Source: Paraflavitalea pollutisoli (GTDB lineage: Bacteria > Bacteroidota > Bacteroidia > Chitinophagales > Chitinophagaceae). From it: a stretch of 64,000 nt of DNA. The stretch's first letter is position 1. The number at the start of each line of letters is the position of its first letter. The notes beneath the pieces are model-generated. The model saw nothing but the letters and a program-made list of their open reading frames with translations. It was not told the DNA's origin and made no database searches. The DNA lies in the NCBI RefSeq assembly GCF_029360705.1, contig NZ_JARKMX010000003.1, positions 124,001-188,000 on the forward strand, read 5' to 3'. Shown piece after piece: positions 46,956 to 54,810 of the stretch. The position numbers and the translations under genes are program-made.

Positions 46956-47834
46956 TCATGGCTTTTGTTGCATTTTTTGAGACTTTCCCAGGTGTTGACA
47001 AAAAGCATTGAGATCATTGTAATGCCGGTATAATCGGCGTTCGTCAATAAACCTTTTTGGATCGAGTAACAAGGCTGCTGTGGTGAGCTTGTTTCCCGTA
47101 TTGTCGTTGTCCAGAAATAAACGTACTGTATCATGCTGCCGCATGGTGGGTAATTGCTGGTCAAAGAAAGAGGCCGAGTTGAGGATTAAGTAGTTTGTCA
47201 GTCCATGGTTTTGCGGATTGGTGATTGTCTTATAGGAAAGGAAATCAAAGAAGCCCTCGAATACTGCCAGGCTGCTGGCTTCCTGATTAATGAAGGTGCT
47301 TGCCTTGGGGGAGCTGGAAGCCTTTACGTACTGGTTGCGCAGTTCGTAACCACCCTGATCATTGCGAAAGCCAAGTGCATAGTAGTTTTTGCCATGCAAA
47401 CTGTAATTAACCTCCCTAAGGTGCTCAGCGGCGATTTTTGGAGGGATCCTGCGGTCGCGGAGATATTTGATCAGGGGAAAGGATTCAATAGGTTTTACCA
47501 GGTTAATCTTGATCGTATCCTCGGGGGAGGTTGTGACTGACTTTGCCGGTTGCTGAACCGGGCTATGATGATATCCTGGTGCGATGAGGCGCTGTAAGAA
47601 ATCTGGTAGGGTACATTTAAAATAGGCCACTCCGAAGTCCACCAGGTTACCGCCTTTCCCTTCGCTAAAATCAAACCAACGGTTCATAGATCGATTGATT
47701 TTGAAGGAGGGGGTTTTTTCGTCACGAAGCGGCGAGTAATACCAGTAATTTTTGCCGCTTATTCTTTGGGGCTTATAACCAAGCGAGGAGAGGTAATCGA
47801 CCATGTCCAGGTCTTTTGCTTGCCGGATATTCAT
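46956..47834 (-). CDS. Toprim-domain DNA primase of a mobile element
   Basis: A 292-residue DnaG-like protein. The N-terminal 95 residues resemble the primase zinc-ribbon domain (YYSPLRDEKTPSFKINRSMNRWFDFSEGKGGNLVDF) but lack the metal-binding cysteines and histidine. The Toprim domain has the acidic residue in LAVFEGFFDFLSY and the DxD in TVRLFLDNDNTGNK. It probably makes primers for replication of transferred single-stranded DNA. It sits directly next to the putative oriT on the side away from the relaxase. Confidence 0.88.
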   Translation of the reverse strand: MNIRQAKDLDMVDYLSSLGYKPQRISGKNYWYYSPLRDEKTPSFKINRSMNRWFDFSEGKGGNLVDFGVAYFKCTLPDFLQRLIAPGYHHSPVQQPAKSVTTSPEDTIKINLVKPIESFPLIKYLRDRRIPPKIAAEHLREVNYSLHGKNYYALGFRNDQGGYELRNQYVKASSSPKASTFINQEASSLAVFEGFFDFLSYKTITNPQNHGLTNYLILNSASFFDQQLPTMRQHDTVRLFLDNDNTGNKLTTAALLLDPKRFIDERRLYRHYNDLNAFCQHLGKSQKMQQKP

Positions 47835-48166
47835 AACACACTGTTTTCTTTATTCACATATCGTATCTGCTACAAAGCTATGGCTGTCTGACAGGGAGAT
47901 AAATACCAGTGCGAATTAGGATACGGGTGGAGGATACTCCCGGGGATAACAGCCTAATTGCCCGAAAGGTGGCAGTTTTAACTTCCTTCAACGGAATGGG
48001 TTAGCAGGAAATCAAGCGCTGGAGTAATAGTTTGACTATGGAGCAGGAGTACTTAAAATCGTTTGCAATAGCGGGTACTAGATAATTATGTATAGAATAA
48101 AGTGGCCGTATGTTGTAGTAATTTTTCACTTTTTATCGGTATATAGAATGAGTACACTCCTTATCT
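47835..48166. other. Divergent intergenic region between primase and FecR-like gene
   Basis: About 330 bases that must hold both promoters. I see no strong consensus element and no reading frame. Confidence 0.4.
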
Positions 48167-49171
48167 ATGAAATATTCTTCGGATCAAGAAATTAAGGAAA
48201 TACAATCTGATGATTCACCGGCTTCGTCAACGTTGGGACTGGGGTTCTCAGGTCGATGGATTTGGCTTGCCATATTTTCGTTGATTATCATTGGTGTGAT
48301 TGGCTACAGATGCCTGTTTCAAGGAAAAGCAGATATGGGGGGCGGGATTTCGAAGGAAATCGTGGAGATCAAAATGCTTCCTGCCAGGGGAGATACAGCC
48401 GGAGTGATAGAGTTGTCAAACGGCATTCATTTCCCTTTTGCTACATACGATACAGGGTTAATAGCTACACAGAACGGAATAACATTATACAGGCGAGCAA
48501 ACGGGCAACTAGTTTACGGCAAAAGCAGAGATTCTGCTGGGGAACTAAGATTAACGAATAAGGTAATTGCATTGCCGAAAAGGCCCTTGGCAGTCACGCT
48601 TCCTGACAGCAGCAATGTGCAACTAGATCCCCTAGCTGAATTGGCAATGGATATTTCCCAACTTGAGTGTGAAAGGTCTGTTTCTGTTACCGGACAGGCT
48701 TATTTCTCTGTACCTAGTAAAAGGGGAGGCCTTTTTAATGTTTATTCAAATGGTGCCAAAATTGAAACGACAGGGTCTAAGTTTATCGTGAAAAGCTACG
48801 AAGGTGGCCCAACGACAATTAGCCTGGAGAAAGGATTACTTACTGTGACAAAGGGAAGTAAGTTTACGAGACTGAAAGTAGGGGACGTTGTGAATGTGCA
48901 TCCTGGCGAATGGTTTGAATGGAAATCATCCAAGCTACGAAGTTTTGTAGGTGTTAGAGATAATGTTTTCTATTTCGAGGATGACAATCTGGAAGCAATA
49001 AAGAATGAGATTGAACAATGGTACGCTGTCAGGTTAAAATTGTCTAAATACGGAGATAACTCAGCCCGCTATCATTTTGGCCCGGTATCCCGCAATCTTC
49101 CACTTGGGAAGGTATTGGGGAAGTTGAACAAGTTAACGGGAGACCGTTTCAGCGTAGTGGAGTTTCCATGA
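48167..49171 (+). CDS. FecR-family protein (anti-sigma/signal transducer), orphan
   Basis: A 334-residue single-pass membrane protein. A helix at residues about 31-51 (IWLAIFSLIIIGVIGYRCLF) follows a short 30-residue cytoplasmic tail. The periplasmic FecR domain has LPDSSNVQLDPLAELAM, SVSVTGQAYFSV, FNVYSNGAKIETTGSKFIVKSY and VVNVHPGEW, and a C-terminal DUF4974-like part has NLEAIKNEIEQWYAVRLKL. FecR proteins relay signals from a TonB-dependent transporter to an ECF sigma factor. Neither partner is adjacent here, and the cytoplasmic tail is shorter than in usual anti-sigma members. Only a sigma-like remnant lies 1.6 kb away. Confidence 0.85.
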   Translation: MKYSSDQEIKEIQSDDSPASSTLGLGFSGRWIWLAIFSLIIIGVIGYRCLFQGKADMGGGISKEIVEIKMLPARGDTAGVIELSNGIHFPFATYDTGLIATQNGITLYRRANGQLVYGKSRDSAGELRLTNKVIALPKRPLAVTLPDSSNVQLDPLAELAMDISQLECERSVSVTGQAYFSVPSKRGGLFNVYSNGAKIETTGSKFIVKSYEGGPTTISLEKGLLTVTKGSKFTRLKVGDVVNVHPGEWFEWKSSKLRSFVGVRDNVFYFEDDNLEAIKNEIEQWYAVRLKLSKYGDNSARYHFGPVSRNLPLGKVLGKLNKLTGDRFSVVEFP

Positions 49172-49293
49172 TCCGTATAGCGATGGCTTAACGTTGGTGA
49201 TAGTTCATAAGGAGAACATGTTTCTTCTAGGACTGAAGCAGGTAGGTTGTTTATGTTTTGAGTAGAATATCGAGTGAGTGATCAAAAAAGGGG

Positions 49294-49764
49294 TTATAAC
49301 AACCCCTCGTCGGCAAATGAATAGTATTCTGTATCTGAAATGATGAGGTGGTCGAGAAAGTTTATGTCCAGCAGTTCTCCAGCTTCTTTTAATTTTCTGG
49401 TTATTTTTTGGTCTGACATACTAGGCGTCAGCCCTCCTGATGGATGGTTGTGGCAAAGAATAATTTGACAAGCGCAAGTCTTTAATGCTATTCCATAAAT
49501 TATCCGAAGGTCTACGACGGTGGCGGAGATGCCTCCCGTTCCTAAATGAACGATTCCTAGGACTTTGCGCGATGCGTTAAGGAGTAAGATTTTGATTTCC
49601 TCAATAAATTGAATCCTGTCCATATTCCAATGGCCTAGAAAGATTTTGTAGCTGTCCCTGGAGGTTGTAAGTGTAGGCCGCTTTGAAGCCGGAATTTTAT
49701 TACGGTAGGTAAATTCAATTTCCGCAACATTTTGCAAGTTGATATCAACTACTGTGTGTTCCAT
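49294..49764 (-). CDS. RadC-family JAB/MPN-domain protein
   Basis: A 156-residue protein from the ATG at 49764; an open frame before it lacks support. The JAMM metal motif is complete: LCHNHPSGGLTPSMSDQK with His105, His107 and Asp118, and a conserved Glu in FIEEIKILLLN. The N-terminal helix-hairpin-helix of chromosomal RadC is missing, as usual in mobile-element versions. Its role in elements is not settled; carriage near oriT suggests a function in the recipient, possibly counter-defence (inference). Confidence 0.88.
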   Translation of the reverse strand: MEHTVVDINLQNVAEIEFTYRNKIPASKRPTLTTSRDSYKIFLGHWNMDRIQFIEEIKILLLNASRKVLGIVHLGTGGISATVVDLRIIYGIALKTCACQIILCHNHPSGGLTPSMSDQKITRKLKEAGELLDINFLDHLIISDTEYYSFADEGLL

Positions 49765-50167
49765 AATAAATAGTTTTAGCGTTAAAGAATTATGGAACAG
49801 TGCACCGGATGATCGCAAACAAGTCCAAACCAGCAGGCGGAATAAAAGACGGCTATGCGCGACGGATAGGTGTTTATGCCGAACTGTTTGGACGCTCTGC
49901 CGCGATCAGCCGAACTTTCGGAATAATTCGGAGAACGAAAAACTACTGCCTTCCTCATATCTGTTAAAGGTTTTAAAGAGTGTTTAGAATGATTTCATAT
50001 TTGAATGAGTCAAAAAGATTCTTATGGAACATTGGATTTCGGGACAATGAGTTGAGATTCGCCTATTTTACCTGTGCGGATAAGGATACTGGTGAATTAT
50101 CCATTCGTGTATTTAGTGAGATAGTTTTGTATTGATTAATGAATGGGTTTCACAAAAAAAGAAGTGT
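49765..50167. other. Intergenic region between RadC and the next plus-strand genes
   Basis: About 400 bases with divergent promoters. I find no reliable gene. Frames here are short and have no family features. Confidence 0.4.
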
Positions 50168-50464
50168 ATGCTTAGTCAAAAGGAATTTGCAGTGTTGTAT
50201 GAAACGGTCCTCGCATCGCCAGGTATGACCGATTCGGTGAAGCTGGTATTACACCTTCCGAGAAAGCAAGTATTGATTCTCTCCAAGATTATTGAAGTGG
50301 GAATTGCTGCCAAAGGAGATGGAGAAAAAGGCGGCTTACTCGCTTCTGTTGAAGGGCAATTGTTCGATGAATTGGCCGGGGTTAAAGACGAGCTGTTGCA
50401 AAAGGCCGGCTTAAAAGAAATGAGTGAACGGATCAATTCACTGATTTCGAAACAACCTTTATGA
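50168..50464 (+). CDS. Hypothetical protein
   Basis: From the ATG at 50168 the protein has 98 residues (MLSQKEFAVLYETVLASPGMTDSVKLVLHLPRKQVLIL). It is helical and soluble, with no known domain. The next gene overlaps it by four bases, ATGA, so the two are translationally coupled. The pair stands alone on the plus strand among minus-strand genes. Function unknown. Confidence 0.6.
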   Translation: MLSQKEFAVLYETVLASPGMTDSVKLVLHLPRKQVLILSKIIEVGIAAKGDGEKGGLLASVEGQLFDELAGVKDELLQKAGLKEMSERINSLISKQPL

Positions 50465-50796
50465 GGGGAACAGTATTATCCTGGAAACAGGCGATCACTC
50501 AGGGATATGAACCCCGGCAGTATGAATACCTGCCGGGGCCACTTCCCAATGACATATTCGATGCTATCCTTGATTTCAAAATTTGGGCAAAGGTGCCTGG
50601 AATTAACGGGTATTTTACCATTTCAGATACCGGAAAAAAAATTCAGTTGTCTGTTTACCTTTCAGCATCTCGCACGTACTACATTGGCAAACATTCCATC
50701 GACTTTTACCGGTGTCCGGTTGGTTGTCTTTATCAGCTGCAGATAGGGCGTACGGGAAAAGGCAAAACGGTGTTGCTAGACCTGATTGCTATTTAG
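50461..50796 (+). CDS. Hypothetical protein
   Basis: A 111-residue protein that starts inside the last codons of the previous gene. It has a strand-rich core (GYFTISDTGKKIQLSVYLSASRTYYIGKHSIDFYRCPVGCLYQLQIGRTGKGKTVLLDLIAI). The GRTGKGKT stretch resembles a P-loop by chance, but the protein is too small to be an NTPase and the stretch is at the C terminus. Its stop codon shares four bases with that of the convergent sigma-like remnant. Confidence 0.6.
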   Translation: MRGTVLSWKQAITQGYEPRQYEYLPGPLPNDIFDAILDFKIWAKVPGINGYFTISDTGKKIQLSVYLSASRTYYIGKHSIDFYRCPVGCLYQLQIGRTGKGKTVLLDLIAI

Positions 50797-51125
50797 TAGG
50801 GTGGCCTGGTCATTCTAATAAGCGAAAGCAATTGGTCATGGTAGATCTTTTTTTCGGTAGTGGAACCTAGGTGTTCCTCAAGGATCTTAAATAGCCAGAA
50901 GAAGAGATCATTGGGCGGATCATTAGTATAAGAAGAAATTTTACTTTCTGCAATTTCAAATGTCTTAAGCATTGTCTGAAATGACACAGGAAAGCTACGG
51001 GTGATCCCCATAAGAATGAAGACTAAGGGGAAAGTATAGCAACTCCGTAAGTGCTCAATTGCCAAACTGTCCCCGCTTTGCAGTGCTTTGATAAATTCGA
51101 GATGATAGTTCGGAGTCTGATCGAA
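50793..51125 (-). pseudogene. Truncated sigma-70-like (region 2) remnant
   Basis: On the minus strand a frame begins after an in-frame TAA at 51126-51128 and has no ATG or GTG ahead of its conserved part. It reads FIKALQSGDSLAIEHLRSCY, then MLKTFEIAESKISSYTND and PNDLFFWLFKI. The pattern follows region 2 of ECF sigma factors (LxxGDxxAxxxLxxxY, then DTFxKIWxxIxxY and LFxWLxxI). Regions 3 and 4, including the -35-binding domain, are absent. It might be translated from the TTG at 51065, which would delete the first helix. A decayed sigma factor is the simplest reading. Confidence 0.45.
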
Positions 51126-51148
51126 TTACTTATCCAAGGGTAGGGATT

Positions 51149-51622
51149 TTATAAGTTAGAAATTGGTGCAGAGACAGGATATGCGGTTTGGACCCAATTG
51201 TTGTTGTCGACTACAATTTTGATGAGTGATGAATCCTTACCGTTTTCGTCCCGTCCTATGATTCTACCTGCGTCCAGGAATCGATTATAGCTGCACACTT
51301 TAACGATTGGCTCGGCAGGCAATTGGTGTGCCTGGAAGATTAGTTCGGCAATCTCAGAAGGAGGAATTGTAAATTTTAAGGTTTGTAGCGAAGGCTTAAA
51401 AGGGGCGTAGTGCCGCCTCAGGATAACCTCCAGGCAATATGCAGTAAAGTGATAATCGGAAGGTGATGTCCACGGACCTGCTGCACGGGGTAACTGATAC
51501 ATGAGGTTGTGGGAGAGGGTGTTGAGGCTATTACGCATTTTTGCGAAGCACATAATAGCGTCGATGAATTTCTTTTCATCGAAATAGCCGGTAAATGCCG
51601 GTGGAGTGAAAGCGTTGTTCAT
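51149..51622 (-). CDS. Hypothetical protein of the mobile-element small-gene cluster
   Basis: A 157-residue soluble protein starting MNNAFTPPAFTGYFDEKKFIDAIMCFAKMRNSLN. No known domain is recognised. The C-terminal half has strand-like segments (AEPIVKVCSYNRFLDAGRIIGRDENGKDSSLIKIVVDNNNWV). It has the same orientation as the genes from 51915 to 54343 but is separated by 290 bases and a plus-strand terminator. Confidence 0.6.
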   Translation of the reverse strand: MNNAFTPPAFTGYFDEKKFIDAIMCFAKMRNSLNTLSHNLMYQLPRAAGPWTSPSDYHFTAYCLEVILRRHYAPFKPSLQTLKFTIPPSEIAELIFQAHQLPAEPIVKVCSYNRFLDAGRIIGRDENGKDSSLIKIVVDNNNWVQTAYPVSAPISNL

Positions 51623-51884
51623 GTTTGCAAAGGAATTTATTTGTTAATAAATCCAGCGTGAACAACAAAAAGACAGCATGAATGGGCAACTATTAGGCTG
51701 CTACCCAAAAGATAAAAAGCCGGATTTCTGTTGTCAAGGTCTGGCTTTCTCACGCCCAGATCTGGCAACGAAATCGAACCAAATATACGAAAATTAGGAA
51801 CGTTAAAAGAGACTCTTTTTGGTGCTGGTGTTAAATGTTGGCTGGGAGCGTTTGCTTAAGGCATTAATAACCATCTGCCAAACG

Positions 51885-51917
51885 AAGCTGCTGCCCGCCA
51901 GGGCAGCAGCTTTTTTA
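51885..51917 (+). terminator. Strong plus-strand terminator with no upstream plus-strand gene
   Basis: A perfect 10-bp stem (gctgctgccc with gggcagcagc) around gcca, followed by six T residues, points to the right. The neighbouring genes on both sides are minus-strand. It therefore either ends an unannotated RNA that starts between about 51640 and 51880 or blocks antisense transcription into the next gene. Confidence 0.75.
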
Positions 51918-52292
51918 TAAAAAATCAAGCGGCAGCCGAAAGGCTGCCTGCTTGACGTCAGATTTAGAATAGTGTAAGCGCGGGCTTAATGCACCATCGG
52001 GGGAGTTTTCCTGTGAACAGACGCCAACCGATAATTGTCCTTTATTCAGGATGCCCACGTACTGATCGAAAGCATGTAGTGGGAATACGGTATGAACTAC
52101 CGGGATGCGAGCAGTAGGCTCCCGTAGTGGCAGGTTCAGCAAATAGCTTATCAATTCTGCGTCCTCTCGAATTGATAAATAGGCACCTTCCGTTTTGAGC
52201 AGGATAATTGAATTGGGGTAATCAGCGGCCAAGCGCTGGCGAAGGTCTTGGATAAACTCGTTGATATTGTCTTGTGTGTTATTCATAGTCAT
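51915..52292 (-). CDS. Small protein resembling the MutS N-terminal mismatch-recognition domain
   Basis: A 125-residue protein (start at 52292; an ATG at 52286 is equally possible). YPNSIILLKTEGAYLSIREDAELISYLLNLPL followed by VVHTVFPLHAFDQYVGILNKGQLSVGVC tracks MutS domain I (YPdtIlLfrmGDFYEmFxeDA ... PxxGfPxHaldxYlxkLvxaGxxVaic). The critical Phe-x-Glu that wedges into mismatches is replaced (GAYLSI), so it would not recognise mismatches in the usual way. It stands alone without clamp or ATPase domains. Function unknown; perhaps a DNA-binding or interference protein of the element. Confidence 0.65.
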   Translation of the reverse strand: MTMNNTQDNINEFIQDLRQRLAADYPNSIILLKTEGAYLSIREDAELISYLLNLPLREPTARIPVVHTVFPLHAFDQYVGILNKGQLSVGVCSQENSPDGALSPRLHYSKSDVKQAAFRLPLDFL

Positions 52293-52325
52293 ATGTTGTT
52301 TGTGTGTGGTGAAAGTGACTACGTT

Positions 52326-52637
52326 TTAAGGATTGGTAAGAAGGGAGTAGGCGGCAATGAGCCTTTTACTAATCTCCTCCGCTTCTGAAATCCGGTGCTG
52401 ATTCTTGTCAGGATGCCACTCGTTAATAAGGATTCGGAAAGCCTTTTTTATTGCGGCAATGGCGGCTGTTGGGGGAACGCCCAAAATTTCGTAAGGCGAT
52501 TTCTCCGCATTGATCAAAACGCGGCGGGCTTCATCTTCCGTCATCCGCTCATTGAAGGCATTGCGCCATTTGTCGGGATCGCCAAAACCGCCCGTTGTGT
52601 CATAGGTTTTGTAGCCGTCTAAAAATCCTTTTGCCAT
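52326..52637 (-). CDS. Small J-domain (DnaJ-like) protein
   Basis: A 103-residue protein with a C-terminal J domain: SPYEILGVPPTAAIAAIKKAFRILINEWHPDKNQHRISEAEEISKRLIAAYSLLTNP. The HPD motif required to stimulate Hsp70 is present (near residue 75). No Gly/Phe or zinc region follows. The N-terminal 45 residues contain DPDKWRNAFNERMTEDEARRVL. It should recruit host DnaK to an element protein. It is in a tight minus-strand array with the SWIM gene 5 bases upstream. Confidence 0.85.
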   Translation of the reverse strand: MAKGFLDGYKTYDTTGGFGDPDKWRNAFNERMTEDEARRVLINAEKSPYEILGVPPTAAIAAIKKAFRILINEWHPDKNQHRISEAEEISKRLIAAYSLLTNP

Positions 52638-52642
52638 AGTAT

Positions 52643-52885
52643 TTAAGTTTTAATGATGTTTACTTCGCAGGGTTGTTCATTGCCGGGTAGCCCAAGTGCT
52701 TCGAGGTGCTTACAGTGGCGGTGTCTTTTCCAGCCGGGGCAGTTACAGGCCCAATGCCTTCTTCTTTTATTTTGAGATATAATGTAAAGGCGGTCTGAAC
52801 TAGCGCTTTCAATCTGGAACCTGAATTGCCACTGGTCATTATCCGGCAGCAGGACGCTGCCGGATATCCTGAGTTGTAATTGCAT
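52643..52885 (-). CDS. Small SWIM-type zinc-finger protein
   Basis: From the ATG at 52885 (MQLQLRISGSVLLPDNDQWQFRFQIES) the protein has 80 residues. The C-terminal half holds WACNCPGWKRHRHCKHLEALGLP, a CxCx(8)CxH SWIM zinc finger, known for DNA or protein binding. The open frame upstream of this ATG overlaps the next gene and I do not use it. It lies between two small genes of the same strand with short gaps. Confidence 0.7.
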   Translation of the reverse strand: MQLQLRISGSVLLPDNDQWQFRFQIESASSDRLYIISQNKRRRHWACNCPGWKRHRHCKHLEALGLPGNEQPCEVNIIKT

Positions 52886-52895
52886 AACGGTGGTT

Positions 52896-53276
52896 TTAAT
52901 CGATGTAAAAAAGTAGTGTAGCGGCTTTCCTGAAAGGGTTTTGATCTGGTAGTGTTTTCGCGTAGCAGGCGATACAATGAGAAGTGTAGAGTGCGAGAAA
53001 ACCGTCAAAAAGCTGATCGGCGAATAGGGTAGCTTTTGTAAGTCTTACGCCATACCTGTCAATACTGGTGCGTGTTTCCTTGGCCATATTGATCCAATCA
53101 CGAGCGGAAAGAATGGGGTTAGGATTGTTGTCAAAAGATGTTTGCACCGTGTCAGGATCGGCGGTAATTTGGTCGCAATAGTCTTTCATGGCCTCTAAGA
53201 AAGCGGGAAGTTCTTCCGGCAGCAGGACGGCAAGGAGTTTTGCACGCTGCACATTGTTCATATTTTTCAGTGACAT
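52896..53276 (-). CDS. Hypothetical protein of the mobile-element small-gene cluster
   Basis: From the ATG at 53276 the protein has 126 residues (MSLKNMNNVQRAKLLAVLLPEELPAFLEAMKDYCDQI). It is largely helical and acidic, with no known motif. An open extension upstream is not used because it runs antisense-like through a spacer and into the J-domain gene. Ten bases separate it from the SWIM gene, so they are probably co-translated. I do not recognise the family. Confidence 0.65.
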   Translation of the reverse strand: MSLKNMNNVQRAKLLAVLLPEELPAFLEAMKDYCDQITADPDTVQTSFDNNPNPILSARDWINMAKETRTSIDRYGVRLTKATLFADQLFDGFLALYTSHCIACYAKTLPDQNPFRKAATLLFYID

Positions 53277-53325
53277 AATGTGATTTTTTGATGTTGATAA
53301 ATGGAGGGAGAAGGAGTAACCATTG

Positions 53326-53802
53326 TTACTCCTGATCGATGATTTTGCGTCCTTGGGATGCGACGGACTGGGAACCGTATTTCGCGCGGATCTGTTCAAG
53401 GGTGCCGCCTTTACCGTGGCTTCTGAAAGCCTCATTTCGGTAGTACCAAGCCTTTTTTTGACTGGCGAAGAAATACCCGGCAGCTTTGATGGCATCTTTT
53501 ACTGCGCGGGTATCACCGGTTACCCAAATCCAGTTGCCAACTATTTCGATGATGATACCGGGTAGGTGAATAATCTGTTCTATCTTCTGGCGGTACTCTT
53601 CGGACATCTTCAGTTCCTGATCAACTTCGGCATCTGTCATGCCTTCATTTTTGGAGATAAAGGCGCAGGCAAAAGCGTACTCTTTGTTAATCTCCTGCAT
53701 GGTGGCCGTATCGCCTCCGCGATCCGGATGATGCTCTAATGCGAGTTGTTTGTATAGCTTCTTAACGTCTTCTAACGTGTTACATCCTGAAAAGTATTTC
53801 AT
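53326..53802 (-). CDS. J-domain protein with C-terminal extension
   Basis: A 158-residue protein. The N-terminal 60 residues are a J domain (TLEDVKKLYKQLALEHHPDRGGDTATMQEINKEYAFA) with the HPD motif. A region of about 90 residues follows with a conserved look (IIIEIVGNWIWVTGDTRAVKDAIKAAGYFFASQKKAWYYRNE), common in Bacteroidota element and phage J-like proteins. It is the second J-domain protein within 1.5 kb. It likely delivers DnaK to a replication or transfer complex, by inference. Confidence 0.85.
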   Translation of the reverse strand: MKYFSGCNTLEDVKKLYKQLALEHHPDRGGDTATMQEINKEYAFACAFISKNEGMTDAEVDQELKMSEEYRQKIEQIIHLPGIIIEIVGNWIWVTGDTRAVKDAIKAAGYFFASQKKAWYYRNEAFRSHGKGGTLEQIRAKYGSQSVASQGRKIIDQE

Positions 53803-53845
53803 AACAAGGCGCCTCTACCAACCCGGGCGCGTGGGTAGTTTTTGA

Positions 53846-54052
53846 TCATGAATGAAAAAGGGTGAGTTTGCCCGCTGCTGTCTCTTGCACGGGTTTGCTG
53901 GTGCTGTGCTTGCGCAATAGGTAGTAGATGGTAACGTCTGCATTGCTGACAATAGCCCATGCAGCGGCAAGCGCTTTCGAACGGTTGCTTTGCCGGGTGC
54001 GTTGAATCTCCCATGACAGGTACATGAGGCGCGATAGCTGGTTAGCTTGCAT
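53846..54052 (-). CDS. Small hypothetical protein
   Basis: A 68-residue protein, MQANQLSRLMYLSWEIQRTRQSNRSKALAAAWAIVSNADVTIYYLLRKHS. I choose this frame over an overlapping one because it has a natural amphipathic pattern and fits the gene spacing of the cluster. Small proteins of this look accompany J-domain genes in other Bacteroidota elements, as far as I recall, but no function is known. Confidence 0.6.
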   Translation of the reverse strand: MQANQLSRLMYLSWEIQRTRQSNRSKALAAAWAIVSNADVTIYYLLRKHSTSKPVQETAAGKLTLFHS

Positions 54053-54103
54053 ACTGGTAAATTTTGAGGTGAAGAAAAAAGGGTACGGATGCGGGAGTTG
54101 TTT

Positions 54104-54343
54104 CTACTGTTTCACCAGTTCGTTGAGTTTTGCCTTTACCGCTTTGGCTGTCTCTCCGCGCCATGTGCGGGCGTTGGCAAGGAAATAGTTTACTACACTT
54201 CGACCGGTGTCAGCGCCGTAGTTGTCATTTACGCTTTGGCGGTCTCCCATGGCATCGAGGTATGGGAGGGCGCCGTAGTACACGGGACTACGGTCTTTGT
54301 GGATAATGGTGGCGATTTCGTGGAGCTTGTTAGGTACTTGCAT
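54104..54343 (-). CDS. Small hypothetical protein of the mobile-element cluster
   Basis: From the ATG at 54343 the protein has 79 residues (MQVPNKLHEIATIIHKDRSPVYYGALPYLDAMGDRQSV). It then reads YGADTGRSVVNYFLANARTWRGETAKAVKAKLNELVKQ. The composition suggests a compact helical protein. It is the most upstream gene of the minus-strand array that runs down to 51915, so the array's promoter should lie between 54344 and about 54450. Confidence 0.65.
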   Translation of the reverse strand: MQVPNKLHEIATIIHKDRSPVYYGALPYLDAMGDRQSVNDNYGADTGRSVVNYFLANARTWRGETAKAVKAKLNELVKQ

Positions 54344-54810
54344 AACCAAAAAGTTTTAGGTGAATGAAAGGCGGCATGTGCGCCGCGTTCTTTCTTTTTG
54401 GCACGCAAAGCGGCTAATTGCAGGACGAAGGCCGAAGAACAGCCTACCAGCAAAAAATACTACCGCCCTGGCGGTGGAGATTTTTTGCCAGGGATGTTCG
54501 CAGGCTCGGAGTAATGCAATACTGTATAGGGAAAATGAACCTGGTTGCAGGATAGGAAAGTGCACAAGAGTGCGACGCAACGGACGCTGGATTGATGAAC
54601 TAGTGCTGGCTACATACCGTTTCCCTTCCCAGGATATTTACCGTTTAATAAATAGTAGTAAAGTCGAGGTTTTGGGAAATAATTCTGGCCTACTGATTGC
54701 AGCAAAATCGTCATAGAAGGGGAGAATGCCAGATGGTCTTCCATTCACATAAAAGTATCATCTGGCTGAGAACCACGGAAACTTGTGATAACCAGGCATC
54801 TGGATTCTGA
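54344..54810. other. Intergenic region with GC-rich and T-run sequence
   Basis: About 470 bases between divergent genes. Around 54460-54495 a short GC hairpin (accgc/gcggt) is followed a few bases later by six T residues, a weak terminator-like element. Open frames on both strands through this GC-rich stretch lack family features and I do not accept them. Confidence 0.4.

Noticed and set aside
50749-50770. P-loop-like GRTGKGKT in the 111-residue protein
   Set aside because: It lies at the extreme C terminus with no following helix or Walker B, so it is not an NTP-binding site.
54229-54716. Open frames on both strands in the 54.3-54.7 kb gap
   Set aside because: They overlap each other on opposite strands in a GC-rich stretch, are Arg/Cys-rich and match no family.
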